A DNA stretch of 64,000 nt from Nocardioides sp. dk884 (GTDB lineage: Bacteria > Actinomycetota > Actinomycetes > Propionibacteriales > Nocardioidaceae), in contig NZ_CP045649.1 of NCBI RefSeq assembly GCF_009557055.1, forward strand, positions 1,401,501 to 1,465,500, given 5' to 3'. The notes under the pieces were generated by a model, which made no database searches, was not told the origin of the DNA, and saw only the letters and a program-made list of their open reading frames with translations. This document shows positions 56,779 to 64,000 of the stretch, in pieces. The translations under genes were made by a program, and so were the position numbers. Each line of letters opens with the position of its first letter. Within the stretch, counting starts at the first letter, position 1.

Positions 56779-57198
56779 TCAGTCGATGCCGGGCAGAGTC
56801 TCCGGGCGCGCCCCGAACGCCAGCCCTCGCACGGCCGCGTCGGTGAGGTCCACGATCGCCCGGGCGCGCCGGGTGCCCGTCGTACTCGCCACGACGAAGG
56901 CGTAGGTCTCGGCCGCGGCCTGCTCGAGCTCGCGCGCACGCCGGGTGACGGCGCCCGGGTCGTCGAGCCGCTCGGGCAGGTCGTAGGCGACCTCCGGACC
57001 GACCGGGGTGCCGCCGAGGTCGCGCACCGCAGCGATCACCCGGTCGCGTCGGGCGCGGTGCTGGGCGTAGGCGTCCTGGAGCGCCGCGGCGAGCGTCGGC
57101 TGGGCGGTGCGGGAGGTCTGGGCGCCCAGCACGCCGTACACGTGGACGGCCGCGTGCTCCGCGGCGAGCGCGGTCTGCAGCGCCTCGAGCTCGCTCAT
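56779..57198 (-). CDS. DUF4439 ferritin-like domain protein
   Basis: The 139-residue product matches DUF4439: [27 protein letters not shown] at the start, a four-helix-bundle pattern, and [22 protein letters not shown] near the end. The family has a ferritin-like fold; metal binding is not established. ATG at 57198 overlaps the upstream lipoprotein gene by 4 bases. It is the standard actinobacterial neighbour of rimP. Confidence 0.85.
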   Translation of the reverse strand: MSELEALQTALAAEHAAVHVYGVLGAQTSRTAQPTLAAALQDAYAQHRARRDRVIAAVRDLGGTPVGPEVAYDLPERLDDPGAVTRRARELEQAAAETYAFVVASTTGTRRARAIVDLTDAAVRGLAFGARPETLPGID

Positions 57199-57743
57199 GC
57201 GGCACCGCCCCGGGGAGCGGGCGCCGACAGGGCGGCCAGCCGCTGCGCGACAGCGGCGGACATCGAGGCCAGCACGCTCGCGAGGGCGCCGCTGGCCGCG
57301 CGTCCGGCCAGGTCGGCGAGCGTGGCGCGGTGCGCCTGCTCCTGGGCGATGAGGGCGCGGCGGCCCGGGCGGCCCACCCCGTCCGGGCCACCGAGGGTCT
57401 CGGGACACCCGTCGTCGGGTCCGCAGGACCGTACGCCGCCCTCGGGGTCGAGCTCCTCGAGGTGCGCGCGGTGCAGGCGGTCCAGCTCGCGCACGGCGCG
57501 GCGCAACGAGGCGTCCCCGCGCACCGACTCCACCACGGCGAGCGTCGTGACGATGCTCCCCACCGCGGCGTCGACCAGGGCGGCGTCGTCGTCCGGCTCG
57601 CTCACCGAGCCGGTGCCGGTGCCGGCGGGCGCCGGGACCGGCCGCGGGTCGAGGTCGTCGAGGTCGCAGCCGGTGGTGACCAGCACGCCGGCGCTCAGGG
57701 CGAGGAGGGTCACGCGCCGGGTGGCGACGGGGCGGGCAGGCAC
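57195..57743 (-). CDS. Predicted lipoprotein upstream of DUF4439
   Basis: The 182-residue product has a lipobox at [14 protein letters not shown] (Cys near 26), a Pro/Gly-rich linker and a helical C-terminal half ([28 protein letters not shown]) that could pair with the DUF4439 protein. Its last bases overlap the DUF4439 start. No function is known. Confidence 0.75.
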   Translation of the reverse strand: MPARPVATRRVTLLALSAGVLVTTGCDLDDLDPRPVPAPAGTGTGSVSEPDDDAALVDAAVGSIVTTLAVVESVRGDASLRRAVRELDRLHRAHLEELDPEGGVRSCGPDDGCPETLGGPDGVGRPGRRALIAQEQAHRATLADLAGRAASGALASVLASMSAAVAQRLAALSAPAPRGGAA

Positions 57744-57799
57744 CCGGTGACCCTATCCCCGCGGCTGCCGCCGTGGATGATCAGGACGCCGCCAACGGT

Positions 57800-57805
57800 T
57801 ATCGT
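57800..57805 (+). promoter_or_regulatory. -10-like hexamer for rimP-nusA
   Basis: TATCGT at 57800-57805 fits TANNNT and lies about 55 bases before the rimP GTG. A ribosome site AGGGAGG follows at about 57845. Confidence 0.45.
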
Positions 57806-57860
57806 GTGCGTAGACATGGCGCACGCCGGTGCGCACAACAGAACAGGGAGGCCGAGAACC

Positions 57861-58343
57861 GTGAGCACAGCCAGGCAGGACGAGGTCCGGGCCAGGATCG
57901 AGACCGAGCTCGCGGAGCCCCTCGCAGCCCTCGGGCTCGACGTCGAGGCGGTGGAGCTGACTCCCGCCGGGAAGCGCCGGGTCCTCCGCATCGCCGTCGA
58001 CAAGGACGGCGGGGTGACCCTCGACGACGTCGCCGACGCCACCGGAGCCATCAACCGCGTGCTCGACGACTCCGACGTGCTCGGTGAGCAGCCCTACACC
58101 CTCGAGGTGACCTCTCGCGGGGTCGACCGGCCGCTGACGCTGCCGCGCCACTGGCGCCGCAACGCCGACCGGTTGGTGAAGGTGACCCTCGCCGACGGCT
58201 CCACCGTCACGGGGCGGATCGGGGACTCCGACGAGACGTCGGTGACCCTCGACGTCGACGGCACCGCCCAGCAGGTGGCCTACGCCGACGTCAACAAGGC
58301 GCTCGTGCAGATCGAGTTCAACCGGAAGAACGAGGAATCCTGA
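57861..58343 (+). CDS. rimP: Ribosome maturation factor RimP
   Basis: RimP helps mature the 30S subunit. The 160-residue product has the N-terminal KH-like part ([38 protein letters not shown]) and the C-terminal SH3-like part ([16 protein letters not shown]). GTG at 57861 is favoured by AGGGAGG upstream. Its stop overlaps the nusA ATG (TGATG). Confidence 0.93.
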   Translation: MSTARQDEVRARIETELAEPLAALGLDVEAVELTPAGKRRVLRIAVDKDGGVTLDDVADATGAINRVLDDSDVLGEQPYTLEVTSRGVDRPLTLPRHWRRNADRLVKVTLADGSTVTGRIGDSDETSVTLDVDGTAQQVAYADVNKALVQIEFNRKNEES

Positions 58344-59323
58344 TGGACATCGACCTGAGCATCCTGCGGATGCTGGAGCGCGAGAAGGAGATCTCCTTCG
58401 ACGTGCTCGTCGAGGCGATCGAGCAGGCGATGCTCACGGCCTACCACAAGAGCCCCGGCGCCCAGCAGCACGCGCGAGTCGTGCTGGACCGGCGCAGCGG
58501 ACACGTGAGCGTCCTGGTGCGGGAGACCGACGAGGAGGGCAACCTCATCGGCGCGGAGTACGACGACACCCCCCAGGGCTTCGGCCGGATCGCCGCCACC
58601 ACCGCGAAGCAGATCATGCTCCAGCGGCTGCGTGACGCCGAGGACGACATCCGCTTCGGGGAGTTCGCCGGCAAGGAGGGCGACATCGTCTCGGGCGTGA
58701 TCCAGCAGGGTCGCAACCCCGACGACGTGATGGTCGACCTCGGCAAGCTCGAGGCGCTGCTGCCGGTCAGCGAGCGCGTGCCGGGGGAGAGCTACGTCCA
58801 CGGCACCCGCATCAAGTGCCTGGTGATCTCGGTGCGCAAGGGCATGCGTGGTCCGCAGATCACGCTGTCGCGCTCGCACCCCAACCTGGTCAAGAAGCTC
58901 TTCGCCCTCGAGGTCCCCGAGATCGCCGACGGCACCGTCGAGATCGCGGCGATCGCCCGCGAGGCGGGGCACCGCAGCAAGATCGCCGTCCACTCCACCG
59001 TCGACGGCGTCAACGCCAAGGGCGCCTGCATCGGCCCCCTGGGCCAGCGGGTGCGCAACGTGATGGCCGAGCTCAACGGCGAGAAGATCGACATCGTCGA
59101 CTGGTCCACCGACCCGGCCGTCCTGGTCGCCAGCGCGCTGTCGCCGGCCCGGGTCAGCTCGGTCGAGATCATCGACGCCGCCGCCCGCTCGGCGCGCGTG
59201 GTCGTCCCGGACTTCCAGCTCTCCCTCGCCATCGGCAAGGAGGGCCAGAACGCTCGGCTCGCGGCGCGGCTCACGGGCTGGCGCATCGACATCCGCTCCG
59301 ACGAGGAGGCTCCGGCCTCCTGA
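58343..59323 (+). CDS. nusA: Transcription termination/antitermination factor NusA
   Basis: NusA binds RNA polymerase and nascent RNA, affecting pausing and termination. The 326-residue product has an N-terminal RNAP-binding domain ([26 protein letters not shown]), an S1 domain and two KH domains (ending [25 protein letters not shown]). It lacks the C-terminal acidic repeats of longer NusA proteins, as usual in actinobacteria. Confidence 0.97.
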   Translation: MDIDLSILRMLEREKEISFDVLVEAIEQAMLTAYHKSPGAQQHARVVLDRRSGHVSVLVRETDEEGNLIGAEYDDTPQGFGRIAATTAKQIMLQRLRDAEDDIRFGEFAGKEGDIVSGVIQQGRNPDDVMVDLGKLEALLPVSERVPGESYVHGTRIKCLVISVRKGMRGPQITLSRSHPNLVKKLFALEVPEIADGTVEIAAIAREAGHRSKIAVHSTVDGVNAKGACIGPLGQRVRNVMAELNGEKIDIVDWSTDPAVLVASALSPARVSSVEIIDAAARSARVVVPDFQLSLAIGKEGQNARLAARLTGWRIDIRSDEEAPAS

Positions 59324-59451
59324 GGCACCGGCGTTCCGGGCGCCGCGCGGCACGGGGGTGAGGCAACTCACCGCCGTTCTGGGCGGCGCTCGGGGCGGCC
59401 AGGGCCTCTCGGTTCGGAAACCGCCGCCGTTGAGGGTAGTCTTCTCGTTCA

Positions 59452-59781
59452 GTGGCTCGACAACGCAACGCTCCCGCATGCCCGGACCTCCCGTCCCTCA
59501 CCGGACCGGTCCGGACCTGTGTGGGCTGCCGCGCTCGAGTCGCCAAGCGCGAGTTGTTGCGGGTGACCGCCGGCTCGGACGCAGACGGCCGACCAGCCGT
59601 CGTGCCCGATCCAACGGCCACCTCGCCCGGCCGTGGAGCGCATCTGCACCCCACGTCCGAGTGTTACGAGCTCGCGGTGCGACGGAAGGCATTCCCTCGC
59701 GCACTGCGGTTCACCGCAGGCGCCGGACTCTCCGCCGCACTGCTGGGCGAGTACCTCGGCCAGCGTGACCACCAGGCATGA
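59452..59781 (+). CDS. ylxR: YlxR/DUF448 family protein
   Basis: The 109-residue product has the RTCVGCRARVAKRELLRV motif that defines YlxR, and GRGAHLHPTSEC. YlxR-family proteins are small nucleic-acid-associated proteins next to nusA and infB. GTG at 59452 follows TAGTCT (59437-59442) by 9 bases, so a leaderless or very short leader message is possible. Confidence 0.9.
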   Translation: MARQRNAPACPDLPSLTGPVRTCVGCRARVAKRELLRVTAGSDADGRPAVVPDPTATSPGRGAHLHPTSECYELAVRRKAFPRALRFTAGAGLSAALLGEYLGQRDHQA

Positions 59782-59871
59782 AGCACCCGACCAGAAACTG
59801 GAGCAGCAGCTCATGAGCACTCGATGAGTACTTCCCGATGAGTTCGCCCCACCATTAACGCCTCTCGAGCA

Positions 59872-59894
59872 ACACCCGGAACCGGGTCGAGGGG
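59872..59894 (+). other. Palindrome in the infB leader
   Basis: A 14-base perfect palindrome (acccgg/ccgggt) lies in a larger imperfect hairpin (from about 59861 to 59894) just upstream of the infB ribosome site. It could be a leader hairpin or a weak terminator after ylxR. Confidence 0.35.
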
Positions 59895-59908
59895 CACGAA
59901 GGAGAAAC

Positions 59909-62809
59909 GTGGCCAAGACCCGAGTTCACGAACTCGCCAAAGAGTTCGGTGTCGAGAGCAAGTTCGTTCTTGAGAAGTTCAAGGAGATGGGGGAGTTCGT
60001 CAAGTCGGCGAGCTCCACTGTCGAGCTGCCCGCCGAGATGCGCTTCCGCAAGGAGTACGGCGACAAGCTGAAGGCCCCCCAGGGTGGCAACGCCGCCCCG
60101 GCGAGCGCCCCCGTGCCGTCCGCGCCGAAGCCCGGCCCCAAGCCCTCGAAGCCGGCCCCCAAGCCGGCTGAGACCCCGGCCGCGCCGGTCGCCGAGCCGG
60201 CTGCCCAGCCGGTCGAGACCCCGGCCCCCGCTGCTCCGCAGGCCCCCGAGGCCCCGGCGGCGCAGGCCCCTGCCGCTCCGGCTCCGGCCGCTGAGCAGCC
60301 CGCCACCAAGGCCCCGCGGCCCGGTCCGAAGCCGGGTCCCAAGCCCGCGCCGAAGCCTGCCCCCGCGCAGCCCCAGGCTCCCGCCGCCGCCGCTCCGGCG
60401 CCGGCTGCACCCAAGCCGTCCCCGAAGGCTCCCGGTGGCCCGAAGGCGCCGTCCCCGGGCCCGCGTCCGGTCGGTCGTCCCGGCGCCCCGCGTCCGGGCA
60501 ACAACCCGTTCGCCTCCAGCCAGGGCATGGGCCGTCGGCCCTCCGCCCCGCGTGACGGCGGCGCCCCCGGCGCCCCCGCCGCCGGTGGTGGCGACCAGCA
60601 GCGTCCGCCGCGTCCCCCGGCCGCCCGTGACGGCGGTGCACCGGCTCGCCCCGGCATGCCGCGCCCGAACCCGGCGATGATGCCGAAGTCCCCTGCCGCC
60701 TTCGCCGGTGGTCGTGGCGCCCCGGGTCGTCCCGGTGCTCCGGGCCGCGGTGGCGCCCCCGGTCGTCCCGGTGCTCCGGGCCGCGGTGGCCCCGGTGGCG
60801 CTCCCGGTCGTCCCGGTGGCGGTGGCTTCGGCCCCGCCGGCGGCGGCCGTCCCGGTGGTGGCCGTCCCGGTCAGCGTGGCCAGACCCAGGGTGCCTTCGG
60901 TCGCCCGGGTGGTCCCTCGCGCCGTGGTCGCAAGTCGAAGCGGGCCCGTCGCCAGGAGTTCGAGGCCATGGAGGCCCCGACGATCGGCGGCATGCGCGTC
61001 CGCAAGGGCAACGGCGAGACCGTTCGCCTGGCCCGTGGCGCCTCGCTCACCGACTTCGCCGAGAAGATCAACGTCGACGCCGCTCAGCTGGTGCAGATGC
61101 TGTTCGGCCTCGGTGAGATGGTGACCGCGACCGAGTCGGTCAACGACGCGACGCTCGAGCTGCTCGGTGAGGAGCTCAACTACATCGTCCAGGTCGTGTC
61201 CCCGGAGGACGAGGACCGCGAGCTGCTCGAGTCCTTCGACATCGAGTTCGGCGAGGACGAGGGCGACGAGGGCGACCTCGTCGTGCGTCCGCCGGTCGTC
61301 ACCGTCATGGGTCACGTCGACCACGGCAAGACCAAGCTCCTCGACGCGCTGCGCAACGCCAACGTCGTCGACAAGGAGGCCGGTGGCATCACGCAGCACA
61401 TCGGTGCCTACCAGGTGCAGACGGAGGTGGACGGCCACGAGCGCCGCATCACCTTCATCGACACCCCCGGTCACGAGGCGTTCACCGCCATGCGTGCCCG
61501 TGGTGCGCAGGCCACCGACATCGCGATCCTCGTGGTCGCGGCCGACGACGGTGTCATGCCGCAGACGGTCGAGGCGCTCAACCACGCCAAGGCCGCGGGT
61601 GTCCCGATCGTGGTCGCGGTCAACAAGATCGACAAGCCGGACGCCGACCCGACCAAGGTCCGCGGTCAGCTGACGGAGTACGGCCTGGTCCCCGAGGAGT
61701 ACGGCGGCGACGCGATGTTCGTCGACGTGTCGGCGAAGTCGGAGCTCAACCTCGACAAGCTGCTCGAGGCCGTCATCCTCACGGCCGACGCGTCCCTGGA
61801 CCTGCGGGCCAACCCGACCCAGGACGCTCAGGGTCTCGTGGTCGAGGCGCACCTGGACCGCGGTCGCGGTCCGGTCGCCACGGTCCTGGTCCAGCGCGGC
61901 ACGCTGCGCGTCGGCGACTCGATCGTCGCCGGCCCGGCCCACGGCCGTGTGCGTGCGATGCTCGACGAGTACGGCAACGAGCTCACCCAGGCCGACCCGT
62001 CGCGTCCCGCGATGGTGCTGGGTCTGTCCTCGGTGCCCGGCGCGGGTCAGAACTTCCTCGTCGTCGAGGACGACCGGATGGCGCGCCAGATCGCTGAGAA
62101 GCGTGAGGCTCGTGAGCGTGCGGCCATGCAGGCCAAGCGTCGCGTCCGCCGCACCCTCGAGGACTTCATGGCCTCCATGGAGAAGGGCGAGAGCCAGGAG
62201 CTCAACCTCATCCTCAAGGGCGACGTGTCCGGTTCGGTCGAGGCCCTCGAGGACTCGCTGTCGCAGATCGACGTCGGCGACGAGGTCACCCTGCGCGTCA
62301 TCGACCGCGGTGTCGGTGCGATCACCGAGACCAACGTCGACCTGGCCGCCGCCTCCGACGCCATCATCATCGGCTTCAACGTCCGGCCCCAGGGCAAGGC
62401 GACCGAGATGGCGGACAAGGAAGGCGTCGAGATCCGCTACTACTCGGTCATCTACCAGGCGATCGAGGAGATCGAGGCGGCCCTCAAGGGCATGCTCAAG
62501 CCGGAGTACGAGGAGAAGACCCTCGGCCAGGCGGAGATCCGCGCGATCTTCCGCTCGTCGAAGATCGGCAACATCGCCGGCTGCATGGTCACCAGTGGCC
62601 TGCTGCGCCGCAACGCGAAGGTCCGGGTCATCCGCGACGGCAACGTCATCGCGGACAACCTCGACCTCGCCTCGCTCAAGCGTGAGCGCGACGACGCATC
62701 CGAGGTCCGCGAGGGCTTCGAGTGTGGTCTGGTCCTGAAGAACTTCCAGGACATCAAGGAGGGCGACGTCATCGAGGCGTTCGAGATGCGGGAGATTCCC
62801 CGCAGCTGA
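59909..62809 (+). CDS. infB: Translation initiation factor IF-2
   Basis: IF-2 brings initiator tRNA to the ribosome. The 966-residue product has an N-terminal IF2-N helix ([21 protein letters not shown]), a long low-complexity Pro/Ala/Gly region (about residues 50-345), a second IF2-N, then the G domain with [12 protein letters not shown] near residue 467 and [11 protein letters not shown] at 59909 follows AAGGAG. The disordered region is much longer than in many bacteria, as often in actinobacteria. Confidence 0.98.
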   Translation: MAKTRVHELAKEFGVESKFVLEKFKEMGEFVKSASSTVELPAEMRFRKEYGDKLKAPQGGNAAPASAPVPSAPKPGPKPSKPAPKPAETPAAPVAEPAAQPVETPAPAAPQAPEAPAAQAPAAPAPAAEQPATKAPRPGPKPGPKPAPKPAPAQPQAPAAAAPAPAAPKPSPKAPGGPKAPSPGPRPVGRPGAPRPGNNPFASSQGMGRRPSAPRDGGAPGAPAAGGGDQQRPPRPPAARDGGAPARPGMPRPNPAMMPKSPAAFAGGRGAPGRPGAPGRGGAPGRPGAPGRGGPGGAPGRPGGGGFGPAGGGRPGGGRPGQRGQTQGAFGRPGGPSRRGRKSKRARRQEFEAMEAPTIGGMRVRKGNGETVRLARGASLTDFAEKINVDAAQLVQMLFGLGEMVTATESVNDATLELLGEELNYIVQVVSPEDEDRELLESFDIEFGEDEGDEGDLVVRPPVVTVMGHVDHGKTKLLDALRNANVVDKEAGGITQHIGAYQVQTEVDGHERRITFIDTPGHEAFTAMRARGAQATDIAILVVAADDGVMPQTVEALNHAKAAGVPIVVAVNKIDKPDADPTKVRGQLTEYGLVPEEYGGDAMFVDVSAKSELNLDKLLEAVILTADASLDLRANPTQDAQGLVVEAHLDRGRGPVATVLVQRGTLRVGDSIVAGPAHGRVRAMLDEYGNELTQADPSRPAMVLGLSSVPGAGQNFLVVEDDRMARQIAEKREARERAAMQAKRRVRRTLEDFMASMEKGESQELNLILKGDVSGSVEALEDSLSQIDVGDEVTLRVIDRGVGAITETNVDLAAASDAIIIGFNVRPQGKATEMADKEGVEIRYYSVIYQAIEEIEAALKGMLKPEYEEKTLGQAEIRAIFRSSKIGNIAGCMVTSGLLRRNAKVRVIRDGNVIADNLDLASLKRERDDASEVREGFECGLVLKNFQDIKEGDVIEAFEMREIPRS

Positions 62810-62819
62810 TCCCTGTCAT

Positions 62820-62859
62820 CGAGTCGGCGCCACTCCCCACGGGGGGTGGCGCCGACTCG
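62820..62859 (+). terminator. Strong terminator between infB and rbfA
   Basis: A perfect 14-bp stem (62820-62833 with 62846-62859) closes a 12-base loop and is followed by a TTT run. It should attenuate or end transcription from infB before rbfA. Confidence 0.8.
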
Positions 62860-62915
62860 GCAGTTTCGGGACCGTCGGTACTGCGCCACCTGGCGCGGAG
62901 GAGTAGGAAGACACC

Positions 62916-63416
62916 ATGAGCAACCCCCGTGTGCGCAAGATCGCCGATCGGATCCAGGTCATCGTCGCCGAGATGCTCGAGCGTCGGATCAAGGACCCGC
63001 GCCTCGGCTTCGTCACCGTCACCGACGTCCGGGTGACCGGCGACTCCCAGCAGGCGACCGTGTTCTACACCGTCCTCGGCGACGAGGAGGCGATGGTCGG
63101 TACCGCCGCCGCGCTGGAGTCGGCCAAGGGGCTGCTGCGCTCCGAGGTCGCCAAGCAGCTGCAGATGCGCACCGCGCCGACGCTGACCTTCGTCCACGAC
63201 GCGCTGCCGGAGACCGCCCGCCAGCTCGACGAGGTGCTGGCCCGCGCGCGCCAGTCCGACGAGCAGGTCGCGGCCGCCCGCGAGGGCGCGACGTACGCCG
63301 CCGGCGAGGACCCGTACAAGAAGCCGCGCGTCGAGGGCGACGAGGACGAGGACGACGCCGAGGAGCCGGAGACCTCCGGGCCGGCCGCGGAGCGCGACCG
63401 GGCCGACGAGGAGTGA
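62916..63416 (+). CDS. rbfA: Ribosome-binding factor A
   Basis: RbfA assists 16S rRNA maturation in the cold and in 30S assembly. The 166-residue product has [39 protein letters not shown] and the KH-like core; the C-terminal 40 residues form an acidic tail ([13 protein letters not shown]) beyond the usual length. ATG at 62916 follows GGAGGAG. It overlaps truB by 4 bases. Confidence 0.95.
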   Translation: MSNPRVRKIADRIQVIVAEMLERRIKDPRLGFVTVTDVRVTGDSQQATVFYTVLGDEEAMVGTAAALESAKGLLRSEVAKQLQMRTAPTLTFVHDALPETARQLDEVLARARQSDEQVAAAREGATYAAGEDPYKKPRVEGDEDEDDAEEPETSGPAAERDRADEE

Positions 63417-64000
63417 GTGCCGGGTCCGCGGCTGCGGGGCCGGCGGGGCTCGTCGTCGTCGACAAGCCGGGAGGGATGACCTCCCACGACGTCGTCGCTC
63501 GCGTCCGGCGGCTGGCCGGCACCCGCAAGGTCGGGCACGCCGGCACCCTGGACCCGATGGCCACCGGGGTGCTGGTGCTCGGCATCAACCGGGCGACCCG
63601 GCTGCTGGGGCACCTGATGCTCACCGAGAAGGCCTACGACGCGACGGTGCGCCTCGGTGTCGCCACCAGCACCGACGACGCCGAGGGCGAGGTGCTCGCC
63701 AGCACCCCTGCCGGTCACCTCGACGAGGCCACGGTGCGGGCGGCGTTCGCCACCCAGGTCGGTGACCTCGAGCAGGTGCCGACCGCGGTGTCGGCGATCA
63801 AGGTCGACGGCAAGCGCGCCTACCAGCGGGTCCGCGACGGCGAGCAGGTCGAGCTCAAGGCCCGTCCGGTGACCGTCCACGAGCTCGCCGTCTCCGACGT
63901 GCGCACCGTCGGCGAGCACGTCGACGTCGACGTCTCGCTGCGCTGCTCCAGCGGCACCTACGTCCGCGCGATCGCGCGTGACGTCGGCGCCGCCCTGGGC
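63413..64000 (+). CDS. truB: tRNA pseudouridine55 synthase TruB (cut by window end)
   Basis: TruB makes pseudouridine 55 in the T-loop of tRNAs. Only the first 196 residues are in the window. They include [41 protein letters not shown] with the catalytic Asp, and [21 protein letters not shown]. The GTG at 63413 overlaps the rbfA stop (GTGA). The 3' end lies beyond 64000. Confidence 0.95.
   Translation, partial: MSAGSAAAGPAGLVVVDKPGGMTSHDVVARVRRLAGTRKVGHAGTLDPMATGVLVLGINRATRLLGHLMLTEKAYDATVRLGVATSTDDAEGEVLASTPAGHLDEATVRAAFATQVGDLEQVPTAVSAIKVDGKRAYQRVRDGEQVELKARPVTVHELAVSDVRTVGEHVDVDVSLRCSSGTYVRAIARDVGAALG

Noticed and set aside
59855..61942. Long minus-strand frame opposite infB
   Set aside because: It is an antisense artefact of the repetitive IF-2 linker.

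Overview
The window is one continuous stretch of a very GC-rich actinobacterial chromosome. The gene order ffh - rpsP - khpA - rimM - trmD - rplS - lepB - rnhB - DUF2469 - yraN - comM - dprA - xerC - M23 peptidase - rpsB - tsf - pyrH - frr - cdsA - rlmN, then dxr - site-2 protease - ispG - GNAT - proS, then rimP - nusA - ylxR - infB - rbfA - truB is the conserved actinobacterial core. Protein features (TrmD fused to a GNAT domain, DUF2469, DUF4439, DUF222/HNH proteins) suggest a Nocardioides-like member of Nocardioidaceae. That family assignment is inference.

Layout. Positions 1-12.6 kb hold signal recognition (ffh), a ROK regulator divergent from a secreted GH3 glycosidase, an amidohydrolase, and the S16/RimM/TrmD/L19 translation block followed by signal peptidase I and RNase HII. 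Positions 12.1-13.5 kb carry a broken tandem duplication of the yraN-comM junction, with one small membrane-protein gene and one frameshifted pseudogene inside it. Positions 13.5-24.6 kb are core: natural-competence-like genes (comM, dprA), xerC, rpsB-tsf, pyrH-frr-cdsA and rlmN. Positions 24.6-32.8 kb are less conserved: a LOG protein, a RIO kinase, a rhodanese, an M1 peptidase, an alpha/beta-hydrolase and recQ.

The accessory island runs from about 32.9 to 45.3 kb. It holds HNH/DUF222 genes (one a remnant), YaeQ, a tyrosine recombinase, three unrelated lipoprotein genes and a membrane-anchored HEPN-like protein. It also holds a complete ISL3-family insertion with a perfect 8-bp target duplication, a two-gene operon that reads as a Pycsar anti-phage system (PycC-type nucleotide cyclase plus PycTM-type membrane effector), and an IS110-family transposase with a candidate bridge RNA upstream. 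Base composition drops here: the 60 bases from 42001 contain only 30 G+C. The Pycsar pair between two insertion sequences is the most exciting content. The family is described in the literature; this instance is identified here only from sequence motifs.

Positions 45.4-47.6 kb hold an amidohydrolase and an NTF2-like gene. From 47.7 kb the core resumes: MEP-pathway isoprenoid genes (dxr, ispG) around the site-2 protease, proS, succinate CoA-transferase, a HAD hydrolase, a ferritin-like pair, and the rimP-nusA-ylxR-infB-rbfA-truB block, with truB cut by the window edge.

A recurring regulatory theme is a -10-like hexamer (TANNNT or close) placed 6-9 bases before the start codon of at least a dozen genes. 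This implies many leaderless mRNAs. Genes inside operons instead show ATGA, GTGA or TGATG overlaps, or clear Shine-Dalgarno sequences.
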